DNA of 64,000 nucleotides from the NCBI GenBank assembly GCA_027604185.1, contig JADGKB010000077.1:1-64000 (forward strand), given 5' to 3'. Position numbers and translations under genes: made by a program. A model generated the notes under the pieces. That model was not told the DNA's origin. It ran no database searches and was given only the letters and a program-made list of their open reading frames with translations. Source of the stretch: Boothiomyces macroporosus (taxonomy: Eukaryota > Chytridiomycota > Chytridiomycetes > Rhizophydiales > Terramycetaceae). This document shows positions 31,249 through 43,918 of the stretch, in pieces (within the stretch, counting starts at the first letter, position 1; the number at the start of each line of letters is the position of its first letter).

Positions 31249-33634
31249 ATGAATCTGCTCATAACCCGTAGAAAAATTACAACGCAGGCCATCAGCCAAC
31301 TAGAAAAGCAGGTACCTTTTAGATATACAGGCCATAGCTTGTCTGCGGAACAGGAGCGAATCATTTATTCCCCATTCAACAAAAATTACATTGTTACTGC
31401 TGGTGCAGGTAGTGGTAAAACATTCACAATGCTTAAAAGGGTTGAATGGATGATTGAAAACAAGATTCCGGATGATTCCATCATGATAACAACATTTACA
31501 CACCAAGCTGGTGAAGAGATCAAGTACAGATTGCAAGATATACTAGGAGATCATAAAATCAGAGTGGGAACTTTTGATAGCATTAGTCAGAGTATAGTGC
31601 GGACTAGATTTGGAAGTACGAACCTCCATGTTGGGGAATATAGCAGTAGATTTTTGGAACTTTTGAGGACGGAATCGCTGATGCAGCAGTTCAAGTATCT
31701 GTTTGTGGATGAGTTTCAGGATATCAATGATCTTCAATTTCAAATCATCAAGGAATATTACAACATGGGGTGTAATATATTTGGGGTTGGGTACTCAATG
31801 TTAATATAGTGATGCAGCACAGAATATATACCGGTTTAGAGGTTCCAATCCAAAGTACATGCAAAAGTTTTGTCAAATATTCAGCAACTCTGAGCACTTG
31901 GCGTTGACTACAAATTATAGATCTACTGGAGCACTAGTAAAATATTCAAACGCTGCCAGACCATTCATACTCCCAGACTGTAATATGACTGCTAGTAATG
32001 CTCATGGTGAATATGTACCTTCCGTTATGCGATTCGATTCTATTGAATCCCAAAACGAAGCAGTTGTAAACTACATTCGGGAACTCGTAGAAGAAGGAAC
32101 TCCGCTTGAAGAAATTGCGGTCCTCTGTCCGATAAACTTTCCCTTATATTTATTGGAAGAAACTCTTGAAAAGCATGGAATCAAGAATGTTATGCTCGAA
32201 AGATACGATATTTACCAAAGTAAAAGATTGAATGGACATGTATGCCTCAGTACTATTCATAGATCGAAAGGATTGGAATGGGATGTAGTGATTATGATTG
32301 AAATGTCGGATGACATTATTCCGAAATCTACAGAATCAAGTTCAATTGAAGAGGCAAAGCGGCTGTTTTATGTTGGAATAACCAGGGCTAAAAAGAATCT
32401 TAATATTTGCTTCTCTTCTAATAAGGCACCGTCTAGGTTTATTACCGAAATCAGTCCTGTGCTATTTGACAAGAACTATGATGCGACGGATAATATTAAA
32501 GCTATTACAAACACTCGTCCAAAGTACAGCAATTCATCTCTTGATAGTATCCTAGAGTCTATTACAGTCAATGAATATGAACAATTGAGAGCGAATGGGG
32601 TTTTACCAGATCAATCGAATGTTGAAACAACAAATCTCTTCCGACCAACTAATTTTGATTCAATCGTACACAAAGAGCACCTGTTTGAGGATTTTGCAAG
32701 GTTTATAGAATGTTTTATTCTGCGGTCAATTTCGCGAGTATACAATCTGGAAGAAAGTAGATATGATCAGATAGCTCTTCAGTTACAAACTGTTACCCCA
32801 ATATCAAAGGCCGCTTGTGAATTATACAATAGAAAAATGAATGACATAATGCGGCTGATTGAAGATCACCATGAAAAATTTAAAGGAAAGAAACCAAAAG
32901 AAATTCAAGACTTTATGCTGCAAGGTTCAACCAATGCACCTTTAAACAAATCCGAGATTAAAAGTGCTAGTGTGTTGATCCATTCAATTATTACTAAATC
33001 CGCTCGATACCATATCCCATGGCAGAATATTCAAGTTATGGATAGCAAACTGAAAAGCACACCAGATGCACAATTTATAGAGCGTTTAGGAGAAAGTATA
33101 AAAACATATGCGGATTATAGTATTCCATCTACTAGAGCAATTGCTGCCATTTGGGACATATCACTCTGTTATTCAATAGTTCTCAAACAACGAAACAGGA
33201 TGCTGTACAAAAAGATTACAGGTCCACAACTGTACGAGGCTCACAAAAAGCTTTTCATTGGAATTACAGAAGTGTTTATGAAACAAATCATGAACAATAA
33301 TCAGGATTTACTTGAACCTGTTCCTCAAATAGTCCAATGCAGAGCCCCAATTCATCTTCCCAAAGCACCGCACATACAAGGCTCCCTACATATTAGAAAA
33401 GGCGATACCCTTATTCAAATTTATTGTTCAAGCAGGCCAACAATACCGCCAGAAATAATCTTGGAATTGTTGACTTATAAAACGACTCTGCAGGGCATAA
33501 ACAGCTTGGCAGTCTTCAATCCAATCAGTGGGGATTATAGCGTAATTAATGTAAGTGAATGGGATAATGACGACTTGCTGGCAGAATTTTTAATCAAGAA
33601 ATCCAAATCGAAAGTGAATCTGAAATGTAAGTAA
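31249..33634 (+). CDS. UvrD/Rep-type superfamily 1 DNA helicase with degenerate nuclease-like C-terminus
   Basis: Exons 31249-31790 and 31810-33634 with a 19-nt intron; 788 residues. All SF1A motifs are visible: LSAEQERIIYS (Q), GAGSGKTFT (I), TFTHQAGEEI (Ia), LFVDEFQDIND (II), GDAAQNIYRFRG (III, restored by splicing), LTTNYRST (IV), STIHRSKGLEWDVVIM (V) and RLFYVGITRAKKNL (VI). The last 400 residues include GSLHIRKGDTLIQIYCSS then ELLTYKTTLQGINSLAVFNP, laid out like a PD-(D/E)XK nuclease but with key acidic/lysine positions changed. The arginine/lysine-rich N-terminus could be mitochondrial. Unlike Srs2 in its tail. Confidence 0.85.
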
Positions 33635-33756
33635 GCAATGTAATATATTCATGTTTATATCTTTTTCAAACTGCTGTCGTGCTGGAACCTACTGCACAAA
33701 TCGCGAGAAACCACGGGTGGCTCAGCAAAAGAAGGTTGAAAGCAAATTCTTTCCCA

Positions 33757-36642
33757 ATGGATTATGAAGAGGTAGAGGATACAGTTTTGGATAGCGTTCA
33801 AGCAATATTGGACGCTAAGTCTACTGTTGAAGATGTAACCACCAAAGCCATTCAAATGGCCCAAAATAGCAATAACCCAATGATTCAGCATACAGTCAAA
33901 ATAGTTCAATCCGTACTTGAAGTTGGTAACCAAATCCCATATATTGGGCCGATATGCAACATTCTTACTGTAGTTTCTAGCTTACATAGTTTATTGTGCA
34001 AGTGGAAATGAAAGCGAGGGAAGCAGAAAAGAAATGCACCGACCTGGTAGAACGAATCAACTTCATGGTCGGGCATTTAACTGTGCTTGATAAAGTCCCT
34101 CTTATTTCCGCTACCGAGGCAGTTTTGAACAAGATGGCATTAGTGCTTAAGGACGCTGCTACCCTAATTCAAACTTATAGAAAGCAAAGCAAGATTGCTC
34201 GTCGCTTGAACCTTGGTAACAAGGATAAATTCGATTCCTGCTTTACTAGTATAGAAAAATGCTCTGCAGATTTGATGTTTAGCTTGCAAATCCACCAAAC
34301 CCACAAATTGGATGAACTCAGTCAACGAAAAGATGACGAGCTGGACCTTGAAGCTGAGAGATTCATCCAAAAGCATGGCGGAATTGCTAATATCAAAGTA
34401 ATGGGTTTTAACGATAGAATAATGAACAATTAGTAAGACAGTTTGCTGCTGAATTCAAAATTCCTGTCGACGAAAGCGTAATGCAAGAGTTGAATGCAAA
34501 TATCAGCAGCTTGCTTATTGAAAACCAAAACGCGATTGAAAATATCTTAAAGGACAATTTGAGCTCTGAAATTTCAAAAGGATTTGAAGAGTTTGCTAAG
34601 CTGATGGTTCAAGCTGATGTTGAGGAACAGTTGAATTGTGTTCAATGTGGAGAGGTAATACTTGTTTGATCTAGAAATACAGGGAATCAAAAAACCCAGT
34701 TGGAGCTTGTACTTTTCACATTAGCTTCTATGACAACAGCTGTTGTGGGTCAAACACACCCTGTCAAAGAAAGAAGCATAGGGCTTCGCATCATAATGAC
34801 TATCCCTACTCCAAATATTTTGAAATGGTGTACAAGGTAGATTTAGATCTTTACATCAACATTGAAGACGAAGGACTAGAAGAGGATCTAGAGCCGCAAC
34901 AATGTTGCGTAGGAAAACTGCTCAGATGGACCAGATTTACATCTGATGTTAACACTGACATATTGATAGTAAGAGTGGGCAAAACTCTTCAAAACGGACC
35001 AAATTTCTTTAGCACATACACAAAATCGGCTTTGGAAATCATTTCCTCATGCTACAAATTGAATGAAGCAAACAAACTTATTCATAGAAATTATCAATCT
35101 GAGGAAGAGTATTCATATGCAGAGTGGGTGGTTGATGACGAGAAAAATGTGATTGGTGTCTGTGCAGCTGTAAAATCAAAGACTTCAGATATTCCAACGG
35201 TAGAAAAGGTAATCTTTAATCCAAGTACTTTGGCAATGGTATCGCATGAAAGAATTTCAACCCAGTATTTTAATTTCCAACCGTCAGAGGAGTATGTTCT
35301 TCCTGAAACTATTTCTATTGGGAGGATGCTTCCAGAAGGTCAGTCCAGAAAACCAAGAAAGTTTAAAACATTTGGTGGTTTGCAGCCGCACGTTCATTTC
35401 TCTACAGTTGCAGATATAGTTCCAAATAATCCAGTTGCGAGGGAAGGACATGACATCTACAAAGGCAAGCTCTCACTATTCAACAAAACCAAAGAAACGG
35501 TTGTTATCATGGACTTGGGTTGCAGTTACAGATTAGTTGGAGATGAACAATACAAAGAAGTTGCCGCTATAGAATATAACATTAACTTTCCATGTGCAAT
35601 CGAACCTCTGACCGCTATTGAAATAGAATTCAGCGTAACGATAGAAAGAGACCTAGATGATGTGAACTACAAAACAGTTATTTGGAATACCGACTTTTTA
35701 ACAAGAGATCGTCCTCTTCGATTAAAATTCAATGCCACGGACATGGAAGACCGAGTTGGTTACTATGTACTGGAGTATGTGCATTATTTTGATTACATAA
35801 AGAGAGATGTCGAATCGCAGTATCAAACACTTGTTATTTGCGATTATGAACGGATAAAGCGGTACTGTATGACGCCAAAAGTAAACCGAAATGTCGAGTT
35901 GGATCTTGATAAAATTTCCATTCGGTTTGCGGAATTAGACAAAGTAGTTTACAAAGCACTGAAACAAGGAATAGCCGAGTACGAATTTCCAAGTAGCATT
36001 GGTGACTATTTTGAAATCAGGTTTTGGGGATTGATTGTACTAAAGTTTTAACGATAGGATTCAAGTTGCAAACGCATTTACGCAATTAAAGTGCTGATGA
36101 CGCAAAAGGAAGGAAATGCAGCAGTTCTAGCCTACGTTCGCTTGCCACTATATGGGGATAATATGGAGCAGAGGCCAATCAAGTATGCAAAAGAAACAGT
36201 GAAATTCCCAGATGTACGTGAACCAGTTGTTCATGAATTTGCGGATGATGATGAAATAGATGATATTGTCACCGAAAAACCTGGAGCACCTCCAGTTGCT
36301 GCAATTGACTCTGTAAAGAGCATGGCTGGTGCTCTTGATGGCTCGTCGAATGTAACTGTCGAGTTAATGGGAACTTTAAACTCGCTTTTAAGCACTCGCT
36401 CAAGTCAATCAGAACCATCTCAGGAAAGCAAAATACTCGAGAAACTCGAAGCAATCGAAGGCCAATTAGCAAGAACTGCAAATTCAATAGACCAATTGGT
36501 TGGAATATTTACCAAACTGTCTCGAGATAGGGAGCGTCAACAGAGTCAAAAACAAACTAATGATATTCCTGCAATGGCCCCTTCCAAAGAATTTGCTCCA
36601 AAGGAGTCGCCAGAGGAAGGGAAATTCTCAATGTGCTTCTAA
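33757..36642 (+). CDS. MLKL-like four-helix-bundle protein with Cys/His module, copy 1
   Basis: Exons 33757-33969, 33990-34397, 34418-34654, 34675-36036 and 36058-36642; introns 20, 20, 20 and 21 nt; 934 residues. The first 200 residues are helical and follow the pattern of the MLKL/HeLo-like membrane-permeabilising bundle: REAEKKCTDLVERINFMVGH, VLKDAATLIQTYRKQSKIAR then KFDSCFTSIEKCSADLMFSL. A Cys/His block follows near residues 280-330 (CVQCGE, ACTFH, SCCGSNTPCQRKKH), then a beta-rich region (LSLFNKTKETVVIMDLGC) and a helical tail ending SMCF. No kinase domain. Function inferred only: a possible cell-death or membrane effector. Tandem paralogue downstream. Confidence 0.75.
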
Positions 36643-37108
36643 CAAGGCTACCTCTCGCCGCTTGTAACATTGATATTCACAGGAGCTCTCTGATATCAAT
36701 AAATTGTATTTTTAATCCATTTAGCATCCACGTACCTTGGATGCATTAACCAATCGAGACATACCTAAGCTGTTTAACTAGATTACTCAAATATGCTGAA
36801 ACACTAACGCCATCATCATAATTGGGAATAGTTTGTCTTGAAACAATCGAGCCACAATTATAGCGAGTCTGTGCTTGGCTGAAATTGCCATCTCATATCA
36901 TTATTGCCTGTCTTTCTAATCGCACTGCCTTACCCTGTTTGTGATTTCATTGGTAATCTGTGTGGGCTTCCATTGCCGCTATAACCCCATTGGTCCGCCT
37001 GTACTGAGCGTGGCAATGATGACACCAATAATAGTGATTGCCACCAAAAGGGGCCCGACTCAGGCTACGAAGGTCTCGATTTTTACTCGAAATTTATTTT
37101 AGAATAAG
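36643..37108. other. Intergenic region between the MLKL-like paralogues
   Basis: A 466-bp gap with no ORF of note, somewhat less AT-rich toward its 3' end (aaaggggcccgactcagg). It presumably carries the 3' end of copy 1 and promoter of copy 2. No relic of a third copy or of mobile DNA was seen. Confidence 0.4.
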
Positions 37109-39998
37109 ATGGGATTTGATGAAATAGAAGGCAAAGTATTAGACGGAATCCAAACGTTCAAGGAAAAGAAAGAACTTGCTGATGGTGCTGTTTCAAAAGC
37201 AATGGATTTGGCCCAGCAGAGTGGGAATCCAATGATTCAACACACCATTAATATTGTTCAATCTGTGTTGAACATTGGCAACCAAGTGCCTTACGTTGGT
37301 CCAATTTGCAGTGTCTTGACAGTAATTATCATTAACAATAGTTTATTATCCAAATAGAAATAAAGGCGAGGGAAGCAGAAAAGAAATGTACAGATTTGGT
37401 GGAGAGAATCAATTTCATGGTTGGGCACCTATCTGCGCTGGAGAATATTACGGTTTTGCCAGCTACCGAAATGGTCCTGCAAAAGATGAACGATGTGCTC
37501 AAAGATGCTGCTGGTGTGATTCAAACTTACCGTAAACAAAGCAAAGTATCCCGAAGATTGAATCTCGGCAACAAGGACAAGTTTGAATCTTGCTTTTCCA
37601 GTATCGAAAAATGCTCTGCTGACTTGATGTTTAGCTTGCAAATTCATCAGACTCACAAATTAGATGAGTTGAGCAAGCGCAAAGAAGATGAACTAGATCT
37701 TCAAGCTGAAAAGTTTGTTAGAGAACACGGTGGAATTGAAAATATAAAGGTACCCTGTTGTTTATGATAGAAAAACGAAGATTTGGTTAAGCAATTTGCC
37801 TCTGAAACCAAATTGACTGTTGATGAGACAGTGATGCAAGAGTTGAATACTAGCATCAGCTCATTGCTCATTGAGAACCAAGCAGCGATGGAAAGCATGC
37901 TTCAAAAGAATTTGAGCACCGAAATTTCCAAAGGATTTGAAGAGTTTGCAAAGTTGATGGTTGAATCAGACAATGAAGAGCAATTGAGCTGTATTCAATG
38001 TGGTGAAGTAATATTCTTTAACTCTAGAGATATAAAGAATCCAAGAACCCAACTGGGTCCTGCAATTTCCATACCAGTCCATGGAGCTCTCGCGGGAAGT
38101 TTAACTGCTGTGGGACCGATTCTCCATGCCAACACAAGAAGCATCGCTCAATTCACCACAATGACTATCCATACTCTAAATTCTTTGAAAGAGTCAATGC
38201 AATCATGAACTACACCAACACTTGCGAAACCTACATTGATATCACAGATGAGGGTTTAGAAGCAGACATTGAAAAGCAACTATGCTATATTGCAAAGCTA
38301 CTGCGTTGGTCTTCTGAATCTTATTTGATTAAAGAGCCTACTTTGGTTGTCAAGATTGGCCCAACACAGATGACTGGCCCTAATTATTTCCAATCGTTTG
38401 ATTTAAACGCTCTGAAGATTATTTCTGACTGTTACAAATCAGATGGTACAAAACTGATTTATCGCAACCATGAGTCAGACAGTGAATATTCTTACGCAGA
38501 ATGGATATTTGACGAAAACAGTCAAATAATTGGTGCTTTGGGTGCTGTAAAGTCAAAGACATCATCCATCCCAACAGTTGAAAAAGCCTTTTTCGATCCG
38601 TCAACTTTGGAAATGGTATCACATGAAAGAGTCTCTACTCAGTACTTTAGCTATATGCCAGCTACTACATATGTTCTTCCTAAAACAATTGCAATTGGTC
38701 GTCAAATCCCTGAAGCCAGATCCAGAGAAGTCAGAACAAACTTCAAGACCTATGGGGAACTTCAGCCATATGTGTACTTTTCAGTAATCGAACCAATGGT
38801 CGCAAATGATCCAAATGCCTTTACTGGCCTAGATTCGTACAAAGGCAAGATCTCTATTTTCAACAAAACCAAAGATACAGTTGTAATCATGAAATTGGGA
38901 TGCGACTATAGATTGGTAGGTGATAAAGAATACAAGAAAGTTAAAGAAGTCAAGTTTGATGTAAACTGTCCAATTGCTCTTGATCCTTTGAAAGCGGTGG
39001 AACTAGAGTTCGCTATTAAAATTGAAAGGGATCCTAAAGATCCGTCATACGGTATTAGAATCTGGAATGAAGATTACATGTCCAGGGATCGGCCATTAAG
39101 AGTTAGATTTAACGCGACTGATATGGAAGATAGAGAAGGTCACTATGTCGTCGAATATATGCGCAACTTCAGACCTCGTGAAAAACAAGGTAAGGACGAA
39201 TTGGATCATTTGGTAGTTGAAGACTACGAGCGACTTAGCAGATATACTATTAAACCAACTGTCCGTTCAGATAATTCTGGAATTACCATTGGCCACCTAT
39301 TTCTGGACTTTGAAAAGATTGACAAGACTGTATACAGTGCATTGAAACAAGGGATTACTGAGCTTCCTTTTGATGAAGTTCAGCCAGCTAATTTTGACTG
39401 GTTCGAACATAAATTCTATGGGTTAATTGTAATTCGAATTTAATGATAGGATCCAAACTGCAAGAGAATGTATGCAGTCAAAGTACTATTGACTCAAAAG
39501 GAAGGAAAAGCTGCACTATTGGGATATGTTCCCCTTCCACTCTATGGTGAAAACAAGGAAACCAGGCCAATCAAGTATGCGCATGAATCCGCAAAGCTCC
39601 CTATTATTTCCCCACCAAAGTATCAGGAATATCCTAATGATGATGATGTGGACGATATTGCTCAAAGTAAACAAACCAAACATATTATTCCGTCAGTAGA
39701 AAACGTCTTGAATATTCCTCCTTTAGGTGATAAATTACCATCCACAGCAACAGACGCAGATAGATTGAAATCCATTGATGAAAATTTAACTAGGACTGCG
39801 AATGCTATTGAACAGCTAGTTGGCATCTTTTTCAAGTTATCCAAAGATAGAGATATGGAAAAGCAGCGAATGCAATTGAACACTCCATCTTCCGCTTCCC
39901 TAAGCGATATTCCCGCAATGATTCCGTCAACTGAATTTGCAGAACGAGTCAAAGTGGATAAGAAAGAAGAGGAAGTTAAGCTTTCCATGTGTTTTTGA
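37109..39998 (+). CDS. MLKL-like four-helix-bundle protein with Cys/His module, copy 2
   Basis: Exons 37109-37321, 37342-37749, 37771-38007, 38028-39428 and 39450-39998; introns 20, 21, 20 and 21 nt; 935 residues. The first three exons have exactly the same lengths as in copy 1 (213, 408, 237 nt) and all four introns share position and phase, so this is a tandem duplication. Conserved blocks: NPMIQHTINIVQSVLNIGNQ, DAAGVIQTYRKQSKVSRRLN, KCSADLMFSLQIHQTHKLDE, Cys/His module (CIQCGE, SCNFH, NCCGTDSPCQHKKH), FNATDMEDREGHYVVEYM, VLLTQKEGKAALLGYVPLPL and C-terminal KLSMCF. The copies differ mainly in the linker before the coiled tail. Confidence 0.75.
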
Positions 39999-40159
39999 AT
40001 AAATTTGTTTTTGTATTATTCCATCTCTAGTATTATTCCAGCTCTAGTATTGTTTTAACTCTAGTGTTGCTTTATCTCTAGTTGTCCTGACGGTTATTAT
40101 TCGAGTCTGCCCTATCAAGCTTCAATTCAACTTGAAATTCCTTTTTTTTAATCATTGAA

Positions 40160-41075
40160 ATGGAAACCGAAAAACCAACTTGCTTGTTATTTATAGGGAT
40201 GGCAGGTACACCAAATTAATAAAAGGAACCGGAAAATCTTCCTTGCTCCAACGCTTGAATTCCCACATTAAACAAAAGAAATACACAATCAATTTAGACC
40301 CTGCAATTGCCAATTTACCCTTCAATGCCAATATTGATATCAGGGACACTGTTGATTTCAAGCAAGTCATGAAGCAATACAATTTGGGTCCTAATGGCGG
40401 TATTTTAACTGCTTTGAATTTGTTTACTACAAAATTTGACCAAGTCCTGGATTTGGTGGAAAAAAAGAAAGTGGAGTATGTGTTGGTGGATACTCCTGGG
40501 CAAATTGAAATCTTTACTTGGTCCGCATCAGGTTATTAGTTTTAATTCAGGAAGCATTATTACGGATTCTATTTCTTCTAGTTTTCCTACAGTGATTTTG
40601 TACACAATCGATACGCCAAGATGTACTTCGCCAACCACATTCATGTCCAATATGCTCTATGCTGTATCTATTCTTTACAAGACTAAACTGCCATTTATCC
40701 TAGTGTTCAACAAATCAGGTATGGTTTATATTTACTGAAGATGTTGTTGATCCAGGATTCTGTTCGGAATGGATGCAGGATTTCCAAGTATTCCAGCAGC
40801 AGCTTGATGAAGAAGGATACATGTCTTCATTAGTTTCGAGTATGTGTTTGGTCTTGGAAGAATTTTACCAAAACTTGGATTATGTCGGTGTAAGCGCAGT
40901 AACTGGAGATGGAATGGATGAATTGCTATCTTTGATTGAAAAGAAACGCAAAGAGTACAAGGAAGAATATTTGCCGTTTATTGAGGAGCAAGTCAAGCGA
41001 AAGAATGAGAAAGAGCAGGAGAAGCGAAAGCAAGACTTGGATAAACTTATTAATGATTTGAAAATAAAGCAATAA
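40160..41075 (+). CDS. GPN-loop GTPase 1 (NPA3/XAB1-type)
   Basis: GTPase needed for assembly and nuclear import of RNA polymerase II. Exons 40160-40205, 40226-40531, 40551-40718 and 40741-41075; introns 20, 19 and 22 nt; 284 residues. The P-loop is rebuilt by the first splice ([13 protein letters not shown]). The GPN motif is in [32 protein letters not shown] is the switch II block; NKSDVVD supplies the base-recognition Asp. It is shorter than yeast Npa3 (about 385), lacking part of the acidic tail, which ends [15 protein letters not shown]. Confidence 0.93.
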
Positions 41076-41181
41076 TTCATAGTTGCAATGGTACGCGTTG
41101 TACTGTATCTCTGTTTCCAACGGACTCAAGTCCAAATAATTTCACAAAGTTGCCTTCAAATTTGAACGCCACCGCAAAAAA

Positions 41182-43829
41182 ATGAAACTAAATTTCCACC
41201 CTAAAATGTCAGTCTGGAAAGCAAGGATTCTTACTGCAGCAGTAGCACTCATCATATGGTTTATAATAAGTATTCCTCATACACCAGAAAGTGCATTTCA
41301 AGTCATCAAGAAAAATACCACCTTAAAATTCAATTATACTGTTATTGACAAACCGCTAGAGTTTAAATCTCAGTACTGGAAACAAGAACTTTTGGATTAC
41401 ATTCAACCTGTGTTGATCAAGGAGATTGATTTTGATTCTGATACTTTCAGACTGAAATACCAAAGAAAGTTGGAACAAGGGAAAATACTTTATGGTTCAA
41501 TGTCTGGATCAATAGTGAAAACACCAGAGGGCTATGTCCATTTTCATAGAGTTATTCAGTTCCCAAATACTCCGGAATGTGAAAACCCATACGACGATAA
41601 AGGCATTTCGAAAATTCAATGTTTCGGAGAAGCTAGACGATCAATCGTTTTTGCTGAAGCGTTGGATGAAAACTTTGATAAAATTTCTTTTGTCTATAAA
41701 GGGCAAGTGTACCTCAGATTGTGGATATCAGAGAACCAAAGGCAGATAAATTTGCAGGACCAGAAGATGCCAGAGCTATACTGGATCCATATGGAAATAT
41801 TATGCTTTCATTTACAATGCTGCAGGACGGAAAGCACTTGATTTGGTCCTTTAATACTACATCAAAAGAGCAGAGAAAGCTGGTTGTTGGATTTGATGAT
41901 AGCTACATGCAAAAGAACTGGGCTCCTATCTTCAACGCAGAAAATGAACTGAATTATGTCTATTCCTGGAATCCCGTCGTCACTATTGATTGCAAAGAAA
42001 AGACATGTGAAAAGGTCCAGGACAGACCAGTTAATATTACCAAATTCAGAGGTGGCTCAGGAATGCTTAAATACAAAGGGTACTATGTGGGTATGACCCG
42101 AATTAGTGTTCAATGCACAGGCGCCAAGAACTTTAGACCAAGATTGACAATAATGAACTCTGATTTAGAGATTATCTACATTTCAGAAAGACTGGTTTTC
42201 GATGGACTGTTATTTGTAGAACCGTTCTTCAACTTTAACTCCCTGGAAAGCATTCAAGGACTAGGTCATACTAGAGTGATGACTGTTGGTGGGTTCACTC
42301 CAGGGACAAATGGGACTTGGGTGATGGATTTTAGCATTAATGATCAAAAAAACATCATTGTTCAAGTGCAAGGCCTGTCCAGATTCTTTGATGCTGTGAT
42401 TAAAGCTTATGAAAAGGACCCAAATGTACCAAACTTGGTAGATATGGCATTAAGTGAGCAAGATGATGTTTGCCAACATCCTCTTACAATCAAGGACAAG
42501 TATCAATCATATTTGAACGATATCAAATTAGTAAACCAAGATTACCGAAAAAGCAAGACACATTTTAGGTCAATTTACAAGTGTCTAGGCAAGCAAAACG
42601 TGTTTGAAGAAGCATCAAGAAGATCTTGCCACTTTAAAAACATTTGCTATGATATGGACAAAAAGGAATTCCAGTATTACCAGCCATTCAAGGAACCAGT
42701 GTTTTACGATCGCATACAAGGGCCAATGTACCATTTCAGAGAGCCATTTATTGAAATTAACGGTATCCAAAAGTGGAATGAACTCACATTTTTTACTCCC
42801 AAAGTTGTTGTTGGAGAACTTGATTACAAAAATGCTACTTTCCACAACACAACTACTGTGTTATGGGCACACTGGGCTCATGAGTACAATCTTGGACATT
42901 TGATATATGAAGAATTGGGTGCTACTTTTATTGCTATGAAACGTTTTGCGATATTCAATCCAGATGCTCAATTACTGAACATGTAACTATTATTAATAGC
43001 AGGAGAGGTGACATTGACAACGGTGTATACCAAAAGTTTACTGAAGGCTATGGAAGAGCTATTAGTAACAAACCAATTGGTGGAATGGAAAGCTACTTTA
43101 AAAAAGTAAATAACGGAACCAGATACCTCTGCTTTGACGATTTAATAGTCGCTAGTGCTACCAGAGCGTTCCTGAATTATCAAGACGAGTACAGTGAAGG
43201 AAAAGAAGTGATTTGGGAAGAATTTCGAGACCGAGTATACGAATCGTACGATTTGGACCCTCATGCGCCACTGCCAAAGAAGCATGGAATATTATTTGTA
43301 CAAAAAACTGGCAGCTTAAGAGGTGACGAAGATGGTAGAACTCACTATCACGATATATACAATCTGGTTGAAATAGTATCAGAAATGAAGAAGCGATTTC
43401 CAGAAGTAAAAGTCCGTGTGCTCGACCCAAGTAAATATTCCATTGAAGATCAATTGATTATCATGTCACACTATTCAATTTTAGTTACACCTTGTGGTGG
43501 TGTATCCATGTTGACGCCATTCATGCCTAAAAACAGCCACGTAATTATTATGGACTACTATGGAAATAACGACCCGCCTGTAAATATCAAGCCAGGGTAA
43601 TCTTTATTAATTTAGTGAAAGCGCAAGTATGGAAATATCATTCTGGAATTTATTCCCTTATTTGAGAAAGCAGTACTACCAAATATTAGATCTGGAAACG
43701 GATATGGTTCCTGACATAGCTGATGCAGGGACTAATTACAGAGAGTCCTATTCAGTTCGTGTAAATCCAGATCGGCTAGAGTACATGATCCACCGTGCCC
43801 TGATGGAAATGGAGTCCAAGAGAAACTAA
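41182..43829 (+). CDS. Two-domain glycosyltransferase: BMT-like N-terminal part + GT61-like C-terminal part
   Basis: Exons 41182-41708, 41732-42982, 43003-43596 and 43616-43829; introns 23 (placement uncertain), 20 and 19 nt; 861 residues. One signal-anchor (ILTAAVALIIWFIISIP) gives type II topology. Residues about 150-420 include GPEDARAILDPYGNIMLSFT and LKYKGYYVGMTRISVQC, reminiscent of fungal beta-mannosyltransferases. The C-terminal half resembles GT61: HGILFVQKTGS, RTHYHDIYNLVEI, FPEVKVRVLDPSKYSIEDQ and LVTPCGGVSMLTPFMP. The join of exons 1 and 2 could instead use a 26-nt intron ending at 41717; both keep frame. Probably makes a wall or surface glycan. Confidence 0.65.
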
Positions 43830-43918
43830 TATATACAAAAGTTTAATGTGTTTGCTTTTCTATTTTGCGAATGTCTTCACTAGGTAACCTGGCTTGACAC
43901 TCCTGCGTTTCATAGCTT

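Noticed and set aside
36643..37108. tRNA or small RNA gene between the MLKL-like copies
   Set aside because: No A/B-box pair or cloverleaf could be folded by eye; kept as plain intergenic.
41701..41717. 11-nt intron gtgtacctcag
   Set aside because: Frame would be kept, but 11 nt leaves no room for donor, branch and acceptor; a 23-nt or 26-nt option exists.
42983..42999. 17-nt intron in the BMT-like/GT61 gene
   Set aside because: A 20-nt version ending at the next CAG also keeps frame and fits the common size; reported only as an alternative acceptor.
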